DNA of 64,000 nucleotides, from NCBI RefSeq assembly GCF_003315295.1, contig NZ_QNRI01000004.1, forward strand, positions 124,001-188,000, written 5' to 3'. The translations under genes and the position numbers were made by a program. The stretch is from Paraliobacillus ryukyuensis. Its GTDB lineage: Bacteria > Bacillota > Bacilli > Bacillales > Amphibacillaceae. Below are positions 9,258 to 17,996 of the stretch, piece after piece (positions within the stretch are counted from its first letter, which is position 1; each line of letters starts with the position of its first letter). The notes under the pieces were generated by a model. That model did no database searches. It worked only from the letters and a program-made list of their open reading frames with translations, and had not been told where the DNA came from.

Positions 9258-10064
9258 GTGGATCAGCCGATAGGGGTCATTGACTCAGGTGTTGGTGGTC
9301 TGACAGTAGCAACTGAGCTAATGCGTCAATTACCAAAGGAACAATTAATTTATTTAGGGGACACGTTGAGATGTCCATATGGTCCAAGACCAAAAGAAGA
9401 AGTGATTCAATATACCATGGAGATGGTTAACTTTTTATTAAAAAAGAATATAAAATTGTTAGTGATAGCTTGTAACACGGCAACAGCTTTCACATTAGAT
9501 TTGCTAAGGGAAACGTTGGATATTCCAGTGATCGGGGTCATTCAACCAGGTGCGCGTGCTGCCATTAAAGTTACACAACAGATGCGTATAGGTGTTATTG
9601 GAACAGAAGGGACAATCGTAAGTAAAGCTTATCCAGAAGCATTACATAGCGTTCACTCTGATATAGAAGTGTATGATCTTGCTTGTCCTCGATTTGTTCC
9701 CATGGTCGAAAACGGTGTCCTTGAAGGTGACGAAGCTTATCAAGTTGTGAAAGAAACACTGCAACCATTAAAAGAAAAGCAATTGATTGACACACTAATT
9801 TTAGGATGCACCCATTACCCATTGTTAAAAGATACCATTCAAGCAGTAATGGGAAATGACGTAACTATTATCTCATCAGGAGAAGAAACAGCGCGCGAAG
9901 TAAGTGCTATCTTAGGTTATCAAGAGTTACTTTACGAAGGTGAACGCCTTCCCGAACACGCATTTTACACCACTGGTTCATGGCAAGTATTTGCTCATAT
10001 TGCAAGTCAGTGGTTAGAAATCCCGATTACAACATTAGAAACGGCTTATTTAACAACAGCATAA
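9258..10064 (+). CDS. racE: Glutamate racemase
   Basis: Converts L-glutamate to D-glutamate for peptidoglycan, and in spore formers for gamma-PGA. It is 268 residues with both catalytic cysteines, Cys72 in ACNTATAF and Cys184 in GCTHYPLL, and the N-terminal [10 protein letters not shown]. The start is GTG 9258; the ATG overlapping it at 9256 runs into a stop after five codons, which decides the start. RBS AGAGGGGAT. It is placed after the MarR gene and before gerM as in Bacillus. Confidence 0.97.
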   Translation: MDQPIGVIDSGVGGLTVATELMRQLPKEQLIYLGDTLRCPYGPRPKEEVIQYTMEMVNFLLKKNIKLLVIACNTATAFTLDLLRETLDIPVIGVIQPGARAAIKVTQQMRIGVIGTEGTIVSKAYPEALHSVHSDIEVYDLACPRFVPMVENGVLEGDEAYQVVKETLQPLKEKQLIDTLILGCTHYPLLKDTIQAVMGNDVTIISSGEETAREVSAILGYQELLYEGERLPEHAFYTTGSWQVFAHIASQWLEIPITTLETAYLTTA

Positions 10065-10095
10065 TGGCTATAAAAGTAACACTAACTATACAAAA

Positions 10096-10133
10096 AAGGA
10101 CGCTTGGGTAGTAAAATACTTAAGCGTTCTTTA
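10096..10133 (+). terminator. Terminator after racE
   Basis: Imperfect stem AAAGGACGCTTGGGTA / TACTTAAGCGTTCTTT with a short loop. It can serve racE and the convergent small gene. Confidence 0.75.
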
Positions 10134-10190
10134 ATGCTGTAAGTAAAAAGTGTATCATTCGTATTAGATAAAGACTGCTTCATAGAAAAA

Positions 10191-10361
10191 TTATTTTTTT
10201 GGAAGAATAATGCCAATAAAGAACCAAAGAATAATTACAAAAAGATCACGAGCTGACTTAGTGCCAATGGGATTATTCATTATTATTTGTTGAATAAAGA
10301 TATACCACATAGGCAAATAATAAAATAAATATCCATAATAATAACGAACGCGGTTTTGCAT
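10191..10361 (-). CDS. Small membrane protein, unknown
   Basis: A 56-residue protein from ATG 10361: MQNRVRYYYGYLFYYLPMWY begins an aromatic-rich helix, and a second hydrophobic helix FVIILWFFIGIILP ends before a KK tail. The ATG lacks a good ribosome site. Eleven codons upstream, in frame, an ATA codon at 10394 sits eight bases after AAAGGAG, giving a 67-residue product starting (M)ERQQRVVYRE. Either a rare ATA start is used or the original ATG was mutated. It is convergent with racE and divergent from gerM. No family is recognised. Confidence 0.55.
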   Translation of the reverse strand: MQNRVRYYYGYLFYYLPMWYIFIQQIIMNNPIGTKSARDLFVIILWFFIGIILPKK

Positions 10362-10679
10362 TTCACGATATACAACTCTTTGTTGCCTTTCTATTTTAAT
10401 AACTCCTTTATTGTTTTTGATTCTCCTTAAACTTTTGAAGTATTGATATAGTGACGTTTCAGTTTTAAAAAGGTTCTTTCAACATTTCTGGTTTCTTATT
10501 TGATTATGTTTTTTACAAACTTTATATTTATTCTAGCATAAACCACCAATAGCGCTGTGGGATGCTTCATATTCTTCATGTTTTTTCATGTCTATTTCAA
10601 TCAAACATAACTGCTTGGTCTATTTTGATCATACTGCTCGTATACATCATAGTACAAACCATCGTAGGAGGGAAAAAGC

Positions 10680-11789
10680 ATGAAGAAGATCGTGGTGAAA
10701 AAAAGCGTATATATGGGATTCCTTATGTTGTTTGTTCTCTTTTTGACAACTGGCTGTGGATTATTTCAAGGTGAACAAACGTTAGAAGAGATAGATGTTC
10801 CAAAAGATCAATCCACTAACACAGAAACGGATATTGCAACGGATGCTACAAAACAGACGGAAAAGGCTAGTGAGTCAGATAAAGAGGGTATTGAGGTTAC
10901 TGCTGATCAAGCAGAAACAGTTCCTAGAGAATTGTATTTACTGAATGAAGAAGGACTAATTGTACCACAAACAGTTGAACTTCCAAAGACGGATTTAGTT
11001 GCACAACAAGTGCTAGAGTATTTAATCAAAGATGGACCTGTTACTTCGATGCTTCCAAATGGATTTGAAGCAGTACTACCAGCAGGAACGGAAATTAATC
11101 AGATGAATATTCAAGAAGACGGAACATTGATTGTAGATGTCTCTGAAGAATTTAAAGAGTATCAGCCAGAAGAAGAAAAAAATATTATTGAAGCGATGAC
11201 ATACACGTTAACTCAATTCGATAATGTCGAACGAGTAACACTTTGGATTGATGGAAAAGAACAGACAGAGATGCCTGTGAATGGCACACCATTAAAGAAT
11301 GGTTATTCTCGCGCAAATGGGATTAATATTTATCACCCTGATGGAGTAGATTTAATGGATAGTAAAGCAGTAACGCTTTACTATCCGACTCAACAAAATG
11401 AACAAATGTATTATGTTCCTGTTACACAATATGTTGAGATGGACAAGCAAACCGATTACCAGTCTATGGTCCAGGCACTTTTAAAAGGTCCTGCTTATGA
11501 TATGGATTTATTAAATGTATTTAATCCAAACGTATCGATCAAAGCAGAACCTTCTGTAGAAGATGGTGTGCTACATGTTTCGTTCTCTAAAGAAATTTTA
11601 AATGATGAAAATAATGCTTCGATCTCAGATGAAGTGATGGAAACCTTAGTGTTAACTTTAACGAATAAAGAGGAAGTCGAAGCGGTATCTGTTGAAGTGG
11701 AGGGCGTAGATCAAGTCTTTAATGAACATGGTGTACCGTATACAGAGCCAGTCACAAGAGACACATTCGTACCAACGGGGAGTTTATAA
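10680..11789 (+). CDS. gerM: Germination/sporulation lipoprotein GerM
   Basis: A 369-residue lipoprotein needed for spore peptidoglycan and germination in B. subtilis. The signal ends FLTTGCG with lipobox Cys. An acidic linker is followed by two GerMN domains (about residues 85-205 and 225-350), recognisable from TSMLPNGFEAVLPAGTEIN / LIVDVSEEF and the second-copy pattern LLKGPAYDMD / LHVSFSKEI. RBS GGAGGG lies seven bases before ATG 10680. It sits between racE and rph as in Bacillus. Upstream TCTATTTT / TATACATC resembles a sigma-E promoter but is weak. Confidence 0.95.
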   Translation: MKKIVVKKSVYMGFLMLFVLFLTTGCGLFQGEQTLEEIDVPKDQSTNTETDIATDATKQTEKASESDKEGIEVTADQAETVPRELYLLNEEGLIVPQTVELPKTDLVAQQVLEYLIKDGPVTSMLPNGFEAVLPAGTEINQMNIQEDGTLIVDVSEEFKEYQPEEEKNIIEAMTYTLTQFDNVERVTLWIDGKEQTEMPVNGTPLKNGYSRANGINIYHPDGVDLMDSKAVTLYYPTQQNEQMYYVPVTQYVEMDKQTDYQSMVQALLKGPAYDMDLLNVFNPNVSIKAEPSVEDGVLHVSFSKEILNDENNASISDEVMETLVLTLTNKEEVEAVSVEVEGVDQVFNEHGVPYTEPVTRDTFVPTGSL

Positions 11790-11799
11790 AACGGTGAGG

Positions 11800-11827
11800 G
11801 AGCTGAGTGATTTCAGCTCTTTTTATT
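11800..11827 (+). terminator. Terminator after gerM
   Basis: Stem GAGCTGA / TCAGCTC with a 6-base loop followed by TTTTTATTTTT. Confidence 0.9.
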
Positions 11828-11936
11828 TTTAGTTGATGAAAATATGTGATTTTTGATGAAATGTTTTCTTTGCGCATGAAGTTCTCTAAGTAGGTGAAAA
11901 TATGTTAAGATTAGTAAGAATTAGAAGGAAGGATGA

Positions 11937-12692
11937 ATGAATATGAGACCAAATAATCGAGAAATAAATCAACTACGTGACATAACAATTGAAACTGATT
12001 ATACAAAACATCCAGAGGGTTCGGTATTAATTACAGTTGGAGATACAAAAGTAATTTGTAATGCAAGTATTGAAGATCGTGTCCCTCCATTCATGCGTGG
12101 ACAAGGAAAAGGATGGATTACCGCTGAATATGCGATGTTGCCACGCGCCACCGATCAACGAAATATTCGCGAATCCTCCAAAGGAAAAGTATCAGGAAGA
12201 ACAATGGAGATTCAACGTTTAATTGGAAGGTCATTGCGAGCAGTCGTTGATTTAGATAAAATTGGTGAACGAACCGTTTGGGTTGATTGTGATGTTGTTC
12301 AAGCGGATGGTGGAACCAGAACAGCGTCTATTACAGGTGCTTTTGTAGCTATTGTATTAGCTTTTGGTACGCTTATTGAGAAAAAAGCAATAAAAGAAAT
12401 GCCAATCCGTGATTATTTAGCAGCTACTTCTGTAGGGGTGATGCCAAATGATACAGAAATACTTGATCTCCAATATGAAGAAGATTCACAAGCAAAAGTA
12501 GACATGAACATTGTAATGACTGGAAATGGTGAGTTTGTTGAAATTCAAGGTACAGGGGAAGAAGCTACATTTTCTGTAACTCAACTCCAAACGATGCTTG
12601 GCCTTGCAGATCATGGTCTAAAAGAAATTTTCCAAAAACAAAAAGAAGCTTTAGGAAAATGGGCAGGATATTTGAAGGAAAAGGAAGCGTAA
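11937..12692 (+). CDS. rph: Ribonuclease PH
   Basis: Phosphorolytic 3'-5' exoribonuclease that trims tRNA 3' ends. The 251 residues carry the whole PH fold, including [55 protein letters not shown]-type core and [23 protein letters not shown] 11937 and ATG 11943 are both possible; both follow AAGGAAGGA. It is the first gene of an rph-rdgB-yfcE unit conserved in Bacillaceae, with the next start six bases after its stop. Confidence 0.97.
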   Translation: MNMRPNNREINQLRDITIETDYTKHPEGSVLITVGDTKVICNASIEDRVPPFMRGQGKGWITAEYAMLPRATDQRNIRESSKGKVSGRTMEIQRLIGRSLRAVVDLDKIGERTVWVDCDVVQADGGTRTASITGAFVAIVLAFGTLIEKKAIKEMPIRDYLAATSVGVMPNDTEILDLQYEEDSQAKVDMNIVMTGNGEFVEIQGTGEEATFSVTQLQTMLGLADHGLKEIFQKQKEALGKWAGYLKEKEA

Positions 12693-12697
12693 TAAAC

Positions 12698-13291
12698 ATG
12701 AAAAAGTGGTTGATCGCAACAAAAAACAAAGGGAAAGCAAAAGACTTTAAGCTATTATTTGAGAAGCATGGTATCGAAGTGATTTCGTTACTTGACTTAG
12801 AAGAACCAATTGAGGACGTTGAAGAGACTGGTATGACTTTTGAAGAAAATGCAACGCTAAAAGCGGAAACCATTTCGAAAAAGTTAGCTATGCCAGTGCT
12901 AGCAGATGATTCTGGATTAGAGATCGACTTTTTAGATGGAAGACCGGGTGTATATAGTGCGCGTTATGCAGGTGAAGATAAAAACGATCACAACAATCTA
13001 CATAAAGTATTAACAGAAATGAAGCGAGCGCCGGACGAGAAGCGAACAGCACGTTTTGTGTGTGTATTAGCAGTAGCAAGACCAGGAAAAGAAACCATTA
13101 CAAAACGTGGCATATGTGAAGGAACAATAACACGTGAACCAATTGGAACAAATGGATTCGGTTATGATCCGATTTTTCAACCAAATGGTATGACTAAAAC
13201 CATGGCTGAGCTTTCACCTTCAGAAAAAAATAATATTAGTCATCGAGGAAATGCGTTAGACAAACTAGAAAATTGGGTAAAAGGGCAGTAA
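12698..13291 (+). CDS. rdgB: XTP/dITP pyrophosphatase (RdgB/HAM1 family)
   Basis: House-cleaning enzyme that hydrolyses dITP and XTP to monophosphates. It is 197 residues with IATKNKGKAKDF, the SGLEIDFLDGRPGVYSARYA segment and NGFGYDPIF, all family hallmarks. The open frame extends 13 codons into rph, but ATG 12698 has AAGGAAGC upstream and gives the normal N-terminus. It is immediately after rph and 12 bases before yfcE. Confidence 0.96.
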   Translation: MKKWLIATKNKGKAKDFKLLFEKHGIEVISLLDLEEPIEDVEETGMTFEENATLKAETISKKLAMPVLADDSGLEIDFLDGRPGVYSARYAGEDKNDHNNLHKVLTEMKRAPDEKRTARFVCVLAVARPGKETITKRGICEGTITREPIGTNGFGYDPIFQPNGMTKTMAELSPSEKNNISHRGNALDKLENWVKGQ

Positions 13292-13303
13292 GGAGTTGAT
13301 CAA

Positions 13304-13822
13304 ATGCATCGCGTATTAATTATGAGTGATAGCCATGGTTGGACAGATGAAGTACAAACAATTAAAGAAAGATATAAAGATGATGTGGATTATATGATTC
13401 ATTGTGGCGATTCTGAATTAGATTTTGATGAACAACCGATGGAAGGGTTTAAGAAAGTAGCTGGAAATTGTGACTTTGATTTTCGCTATCCAAATGAACT
13501 TGATTTTGAAGTAGGTAATCTGAAATTTTTTGTCACCCATGGACATCTACATCAAGTAAAAACATCATTAATGGCCATCTCTTATCGCGCAGAAGAGGTA
13601 GGCGCAAACATTATTTGTCATGGTCATTCTCATATTGCGGGAGTATGGCGCGTTGTGGATCATATTATTATTAATCCTGGTAGTATACGATTACCTAGGG
13701 CACGTAAAGAAAAAACTTATGCTATTGCATCTTGGGATGAAGAAGGTTCTTTTTACGTTAATTTTTATGATATCAATGGATATGAAGTAAAAGATTTGGC
13801 TTGTCAGACGAAGTTGCAGTAA
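13304..13822 (+). CDS. ysnB: YfcE/YsnB-type metallophosphodiesterase
   Basis: A 172-residue calcineurin-like phosphoesterase of the MJ0936/YfcE group. All metal-binding blocks are present: SDSHGW, HCGDSELD, AGNCDFD, THGHLHQ and CHGHSHIAG. RBS AAGGAG lies eight bases before ATG 13304. It is last of the rph-rdgB operon, before a terminator. Family members hydrolyse phosphodiesters in vitro; the cellular substrate is unknown. Confidence 0.93.
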   Translation: MHRVLIMSDSHGWTDEVQTIKERYKDDVDYMIHCGDSELDFDEQPMEGFKKVAGNCDFDFRYPNELDFEVGNLKFFVTHGHLHQVKTSLMAISYRAEEVGANIICHGHSHIAGVWRVVDHIIINPGSIRLPRARKEKTYAIASWDEEGSFYVNFYDINGYEVKDLACQTKLQ

Positions 13823-13829
13823 TATAGAT

Positions 13830-13856
13830 GAGAGGCAACAAAGAAAATTGCCTCTC
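13830..13856 (+). terminator. Hairpin after the rph operon
   Basis: Nine-base stem GAGAGGCAA / TTGCCTCTC with a 9-base loop; the T run is poor. Confidence 0.65.
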
Positions 13857-13879
13857 TACTATAAAATTTTTAAAAAATG

Positions 13880-13908
13880 TTGACAAATTGTCCTATACTT
13901 TATATAAT
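13880..13908 (+). promoter_or_regulatory. Consensus sigma-A promoter of the tRNA genes
   Basis: TTGACA (13880-13885), a 17-base spacer, TATAAT (13903-13908): a perfect housekeeping promoter. It faces the tRNA-Gly fragment and the intact tRNA genes downstream, with no other gene to serve. Confidence 0.88.
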
Positions 13909-13962
13909 AAATCTTGTCTGTTATGAAAGAGTGGCAGGAAATACATATTATTAATGAATATT

Positions 13963-13993
13963 GCGGGTGTAGTTTAGTGGTAAAACCTCAGCC
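13963..13993 (+). pseudogene. Truncated tRNA-Gly (5' half)
   Basis: Thirty-one bases identical to the 5' half of the intact tRNA-Gly at 14119 (acceptor strand, D arm and start of the anticodon stem). The identity stops just before the anticodon. No 3' half follows. Confidence 0.85.
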
Positions 13994-14118
13994 ACGAGCA
14001 AACCATCGTCGAGTAATCTACAAGTTGTCCCGAAGCATTATCGTCTTTGAGTTAGCTAGAAGATGCAGGGACATGTAAGTGCGTAATAAAAAATAGAATA
14101 CTTTAAATTATTTGAAAT

Positions 14119-14192
14119 GCGGGTGTAGTTTAGTGGTAAAACCTCAGCCTTCCAAGCTGATGTCGAGGGTTCGATTCCCTTCACCCGCTCCA
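14119..14192 (+). tRNA. tRNA-Gly (TCC)
   Basis: Acceptor GCGGGTG pairs with CACCCGC. D arm, anticodon loop with TCC, and T arm with GGTTCGATTCC are visible. The discriminator is T, followed by encoded CCA (14190-14192). Confidence 0.97.
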
Positions 14193-14193
14193 T

Positions 14194-14267
14194 GTCCCAG
14201 TAGCTCAGCTGGATAGAGCAACGGCCTTCTAAGCCGTAGGTCGGGAGTTCGAATCTCTCCTGGGACG
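14194..14267 (+). tRNA. tRNA-Arg (TCT)
   Basis: Acceptor GTCCCAG pairs with CTGGGAC. The anticodon loop is CTTCTAA (TCT) and the T loop GTTCGAATC. It starts two bases after the tRNA-Gly. The tail after discriminator G is CTA, so CCA is not encoded, unlike its neighbour. Confidence 0.96.
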
Positions 14268-14283
14268 CTAGTGAAAGCCTTAC

Positions 14284-14310
14284 AGCCTCAATGGTTGTGA
14301 GGCTTTTTTT
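14284..14310. terminator. Terminator after the tRNA genes
   Basis: Stem AGCCTCA / TGAGGCT with a 7-base loop and seven T. It overlaps the end of the integrase remnant on the other strand. Confidence 0.88.
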
Positions 14311-14422
14311 CATATATCCATGTTGTACTGACTTTGGAATGTCCTAATTGCTCTTGGAACACTTTTGTATGAACTCCTTGATTAACTAGTAAAGTAATTG
14401 ACGTATGCTTTATATCATGAAA
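14288..14422 (-). pseudogene. C-terminal remnant of a tyrosine integrase
   Basis: The minus strand reads 44 codons: FHDIKHTSITLLVNQGVHTK, then VFQEQLGHSKVSTTW, the C-terminal catalytic block of phage-type tyrosine recombinases (HxxRH ... LGH ... tyrosine helix). The conserved Arg of HxxRH is Lys, and the rest of the protein is missing. It ends at the tRNA-Arg terminator, the usual place of an integrase beside its tRNA attachment site. Confidence 0.8.
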
Positions 14423-15128
14423 CCTTTTTTAGCTTTATCCTGTGTATTTATTACTAGGAGTAAAACGTATCACCCCTTGACTTAGTGAACGGGTTCAAAA
14501 CAAGTTAGATCTTTTTTATATCTAAGAGTTAGTTATCTCCCATCATTTTTGTAATACTTTAAATGTACACTTTTAATCAAAATATAATTTTATTCTTTTT
14601 TTAATGAAATTACTAAAGAGTTGATTTGTAGGTGTTTCGTTATACTTTCAAAAATAAATTTATATTGTATTATGCATGTACTTTAAATACAGAGTTTATA
14701 GCTTTGTATATATTTTTAAAACTACTTGACGATAAAATGTACCCTCATGGTCATCCAAATGCTTTCGTTTTTTAAAAAATCTTCAAAAAACTATCATGTA
14801 AACATTTTTAATATCTTTTATTTTTCCTTCACTTTCATCGGGCAATAATGACCAAGAACACCTTTTGGTGAAGTGCCATTAATAAGATAAACATTAGTTT
14901 TTCATAAATAAAATTCCTTTTTTGTAAATGCTCCAGCCAAATGAAGTTTATAATTGGGTGCTTTCGATTTTCTTCTTTTAACCATCCTATTTTGACGCTG
15001 GCTTGTGATGAGTATCTATATCAGTGTCTAGATAACTCTGAACATGAAACATTCAAATGTCTTTCTGCAAAGATTAGGTTTTAATGGTTTTTTTGACGGG
15101 AAAAAAATGAAAAAAAGGGGGGTTAATT
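14423..15128. other. Decayed intergenic region behind tRNA genes
   Basis: About 700 bases without a complete gene. A minus-strand stretch near 14820-14890 still reads NVYLINGTSPKGVLGHYCPM, coding-like but unassigned. It is probably residue of the element that left the integrase fragment. The chemotaxis-receptor RBS (AGGGGGG) lies at the end. Confidence 0.5.
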
Positions 15129-16394
15129 ATGAAAAAATCGAATAACACAGTTTTTTGGAATAAAATACAATTTCGGATTATTATTTTACTTATAGTAGTT
15201 TTGCTGGTAAATTCAACGATTACAAACTTTATTCTTCGTTTAATTGATATGACGGGTATTAATTTAGGGATGATTGGTATCTGGCTAAATAATTTTATGA
15301 ATGTAATTGTGGCAACCACGATAATCGGTGTTTTTCTACAATACTTTGTTATTAAGCCAATCAAAACGATGGAAAGTAAAATTCGTGATTTTGAAAATAA
15401 TGAAGCTAACGTGCAAATTGAAACAAAGTCAAAAAATGAGCTTGATATGTTAGGTAATCGTTTAAATGAATTATTTACCTATATTCGTAGTTACCATGAT
15501 AGCCAGCAAGAACAAATAAATCTTGTAGAAGGCAAATCAAGTACAATTTCAAATAAAATTAATCAAATGACAGACAATGTTTCATCTTTGCAACACCATT
15601 TTGAAACCATTACTGCATCTTCGCAAGAACAATTAAGTGCTTTTGAACAAACAAGTACGGTAGTTGATAACATGAACGGTCAATTTCAATCTATTGCAAA
15701 AGACGTTGATGAAATTACCTCTTCTTTTCATAACATGCGCTCCAATACGGAAGAAGGTGTTGCAGACATAAATGATTCATCTCAAACGATGGTTAATATT
15801 GCGCAACAGTCCCAAGATGCGAAAAATAATATTTTAGAATTGTCAAAAGAAGTAGGAAAGATCAATGAAGTTGTAACTTTAATTAACGATATTTCAGAAC
15901 AAACTAATCTTTTGGCTCTCAATGCATCTATTGAAGCGGCAAGAGCAGGCGAACATGGAAAAGGGTTCTCTATAGTAGCTGATGAAATTAGGGGATTAGC
16001 TGAGAGATCAGTGCGTGCGACGGAGCGAATTAGTGAAACTGTTGAGCATATCTTGAGTAATGTCGATGAAATCGCAAAACAATCTGAAGATCGTGCTTAT
16101 AGCATAGATAAGGAATCTAATAATATTCTAGCTATTAACAATCGGTTTGTTGACATTAAATCGACTATTATCTCAAATATTGATCGGATTGAAGAAATGA
16201 ATGAGCATACAAAAACATTAACACAATCTAGTAATGAAATTTCTGACACAATGGAACAAGTAACTAACAACACAGAACAAACAACTGAACAGTTAGTGGA
16301 ATTAAATAATACCGTTTCAAGTACTTTAGATGAGATGAATAAAGTAAAAGAAGAGGTACAAATGTTAAATCAATCATTTAAAAAAATTAGGTAA
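15129..16394 (+). CDS. Methyl-accepting chemotaxis protein
   Basis: A 421-residue membrane receptor. Helix 1 (about residues 12-32) and helix 2 (about 48-68) enclose only a very short outer loop, so there is no real ligand domain. A HAMP domain follows ([20 protein letters not shown], about 73-125). The signalling coiled coil contains the highly conserved tip [20 protein letters not shown] (about residues 256-275). The short sensor suggests sensing of an intracellular or membrane signal, or of a partner protein. RBS AAAGGGGGG precedes ATG 15129. No other chemotaxis genes are adjacent. Confidence 0.93.
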   Translation: MKKSNNTVFWNKIQFRIIILLIVVLLVNSTITNFILRLIDMTGINLGMIGIWLNNFMNVIVATTIIGVFLQYFVIKPIKTMESKIRDFENNEANVQIETKSKNELDMLGNRLNELFTYIRSYHDSQQEQINLVEGKSSTISNKINQMTDNVSSLQHHFETITASSQEQLSAFEQTSTVVDNMNGQFQSIAKDVDEITSSFHNMRSNTEEGVADINDSSQTMVNIAQQSQDAKNNILELSKEVGKINEVVTLINDISEQTNLLALNASIEAARAGEHGKGFSIVADEIRGLAERSVRATERISETVEHILSNVDEIAKQSEDRAYSIDKESNNILAINNRFVDIKSTIISNIDRIEEMNEHTKTLTQSSNEISDTMEQVTNNTEQTTEQLVELNNTVSSTLDEMNKVKEEVQMLNQSFKKIR

Positions 16395-16602
16395 GTTTAT
16401 GAATGTATAGACTCTTTTCAGACACGAGGGATGTCATTTTATTTATTCTAAAATTACTTTAAAAGACAAAAAATTATTAGTTTTAGGTTAAAGATTTTTA
16501 GCTAGAATTTTCTCGTTATTTTTTGCTTGTTTATTTACCGCGTGAAAATAACTAAATAATGCTGAAAATTAATTATCAAGGAATAAATGTTGTTTAAAAC
16601 AA

Positions 16603-16626
16603 AAACCTACTCAAAAGAATAGGTTT
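16603..16626 (-). terminator. Terminator behind the broken cell-wall protein
   Basis: Stem AAACCTA / TAGGTTT with a 10-base loop, located just after the minus-strand stop at 16655. Confidence 0.6.
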
Positions 16627-16654
16627 AATACATTTGAACCCAAGTATCATTTAC

Positions 16655-17244
16655 TTACTTCAATTTTTGGAATAGTGTCGTTCTTATTGATTCTGGTATG
16701 ACGCTGTATCCCTCTAAAATATTTATATTTTGGTTTGATTTAAGTTCGTTTTTCACGAAAATAACAACAGGTGAAGGCAGCGATCGATTATTAATTTTAA
16801 TATTATTGGTGAGTTAGTTGTTGATGCAAGGGGAGAACCTGGTAAAGCATCAACATAACTAATTCTACTGGCAAAGTAAATATCTGAAAAATCTAGTTCA
16901 TCTTAATAATATTTAGCTATTTCCACACTTGTTTCTTAATGGTTGTTGCCTTCCACTCGATGAATCGTTTGGACGCCTAGTTTCTTAAGTGTAGTCTGTA
17001 CATTTTTAGATATGGCTGTCACCCCGCCAATGATGGTTACTTTTACAATACTAACAGCAGTACCATATCTATTATCTCCAGCAATTCGAGTAACTGAATA
17101 CCCTTTGTTTTTGAGCTGAGTTTGAACAGTTTCAGATATAGCTACTTTTCCTCCAAGAAGATATATGTTTGATGTAGTAAGGCGATCTATTTCAGTTTCA
17201 ACATTTTTTGGTAACTGGGTGGACTTTGTTAGTAATAATGGCTA
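16655..17244 (-). pseudogene. Decayed protein with CWB2 cell-wall-binding repeats
   Basis: The minus strand carries clear cell-wall-binding repeat 2 (Pfam CWB2) blocks: IYLLGGKVAISETVQTQLK, GYSVTRIAGDNRYGTAVSI, then VTIIGGVTAISKNVQTTLKK, VQTIHRVEGNNH, and a later DALPGSPLAS segment. The final part reads NILEGYSVIPESIRTTLFQK to a stop at 16655. Stops after GNNH and in the next repeat, plus a frameshift near 17205, break it, and there is no signal peptide or start. It was probably an S-layer-like or autolysin surface protein. Confidence 0.8.
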
Positions 17245-17266
17245 CTGAAGTTTTTTGTGTTATATA

Positions 17267-17308
17267 CTAAAGTGGAAGCGTAAAGTTGCATTAACACTCC
17301 CACTTTAG
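17267..17308. terminator. Inverted repeat / terminator after PH-domain gene
   Basis: CTAAAGTGG (17267-17275) pairs with CCACTTTAG (17300-17308). It lies directly downstream of the minus-strand gene ending at 17327. Confidence 0.65.
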
Positions 17309-17326
17309 CATTGTATTTAAATGTAG

Positions 17327-17704
17327 TTAGCCAGTAACAGCAGCAAGTACCTTTTGAATATCATAGATATTGCTATCTTTTTTAAAGTTCTTTGATACAA
17401 GAGGTTCCAGGTTGCCAGATATCCAAATTTTTAGTTCAGCATCTAGATCAAAGTGCCCTGCTGTTTCAACGCTGAAATGTGATATGCTCTTATATAAAAT
17501 AGAATGAAATTGCGTTTTTTTTCCGGTTAACCCCTGCTTGTCAACTAAAATTAAACGTTTATCAGTGAAAATGAAGAGGTCACGAATCACTTTAAAGGCA
17601 GCGTTAACTTCCTCGCCATCAACCAATAATTGGCTATATTCTTTACTGATTTCGCTTTTATCTACGTTTGAGGCATTGCCCATTAATCCATCTAATATTC
17701 CCAT
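17327..17704 (-). CDS. Bacterial PH-domain protein (YvbH-like, DUF1696)
   Basis: A 125-residue soluble protein consisting of one bacterial PH domain. The pattern is typical: GEEVNAAFKVIRDLFIFTDK, RLILVDKQGLTGKKTQFHSI, YKSISHFSVETAGHFDLDAE and a final helix NIYDIQKVLAAVTG. RBS GGAGGAATGA precedes ATG 17704. These proteins occur widely in Firmicutes; their function is not established. It is monocistronic, with a hairpin behind it. Confidence 0.88.
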   Translation of the reverse strand: MGILDGLMGNASNVDKSEISKEYSQLLVDGEEVNAAFKVIRDLFIFTDKRLILVDKQGLTGKKTQFHSILYKSISHFSVETAGHFDLDAELKIWISGNLEPLVSKNFKKDSNIYDIQKVLAAVTG

Positions 17705-17996
17705 CAGTCATTCCTCCAATAAAAATAGTCTGTAATTTAGTAATTCTAGAAAGTTTATTAATTTCCTTCTCTATTCCAGCAGTTTATAACGAGTAAATTA
17801 GGAAGATACCTATATATATCGAAGTAATATTATAATAACTGGTGTAGTGCACTTTTCATTAACTGGTGCGAAGGCACAAAGATAGATGTAAAATCAAATG
17901 TGATTTGTGAGCCGAAAGCAATTCCCTGGAAAACCTATAACTATTGTAGTAAGTGAACGAGAATCTTGCTAAATCCTTTAATTTACTATTCTTCCA
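17705..17996. other. Intergenic stretch, nothing recognised
   Basis: About 290 AT-rich bases between two minus-strand genes, containing the promoter region of the PH-domain gene. No RNA, repeat or gene fragment is recognised. Confidence 0.5.

Noticed and set aside
10562-10774. 70-residue frame before gerM
   Set aside because: Overlaps the gerM start in another frame, no ribosome site; GerM with lipobox is clearly the real product.
14056-14313. 85-residue frame on the minus strand over the tRNA genes (with RFELPTYGLEG, KGIEPSTSAWK)
   Set aside because: This is the well-known false protein from the antisense of tRNA-Gly/tRNA-Arg; the tRNAs explain the sequence.
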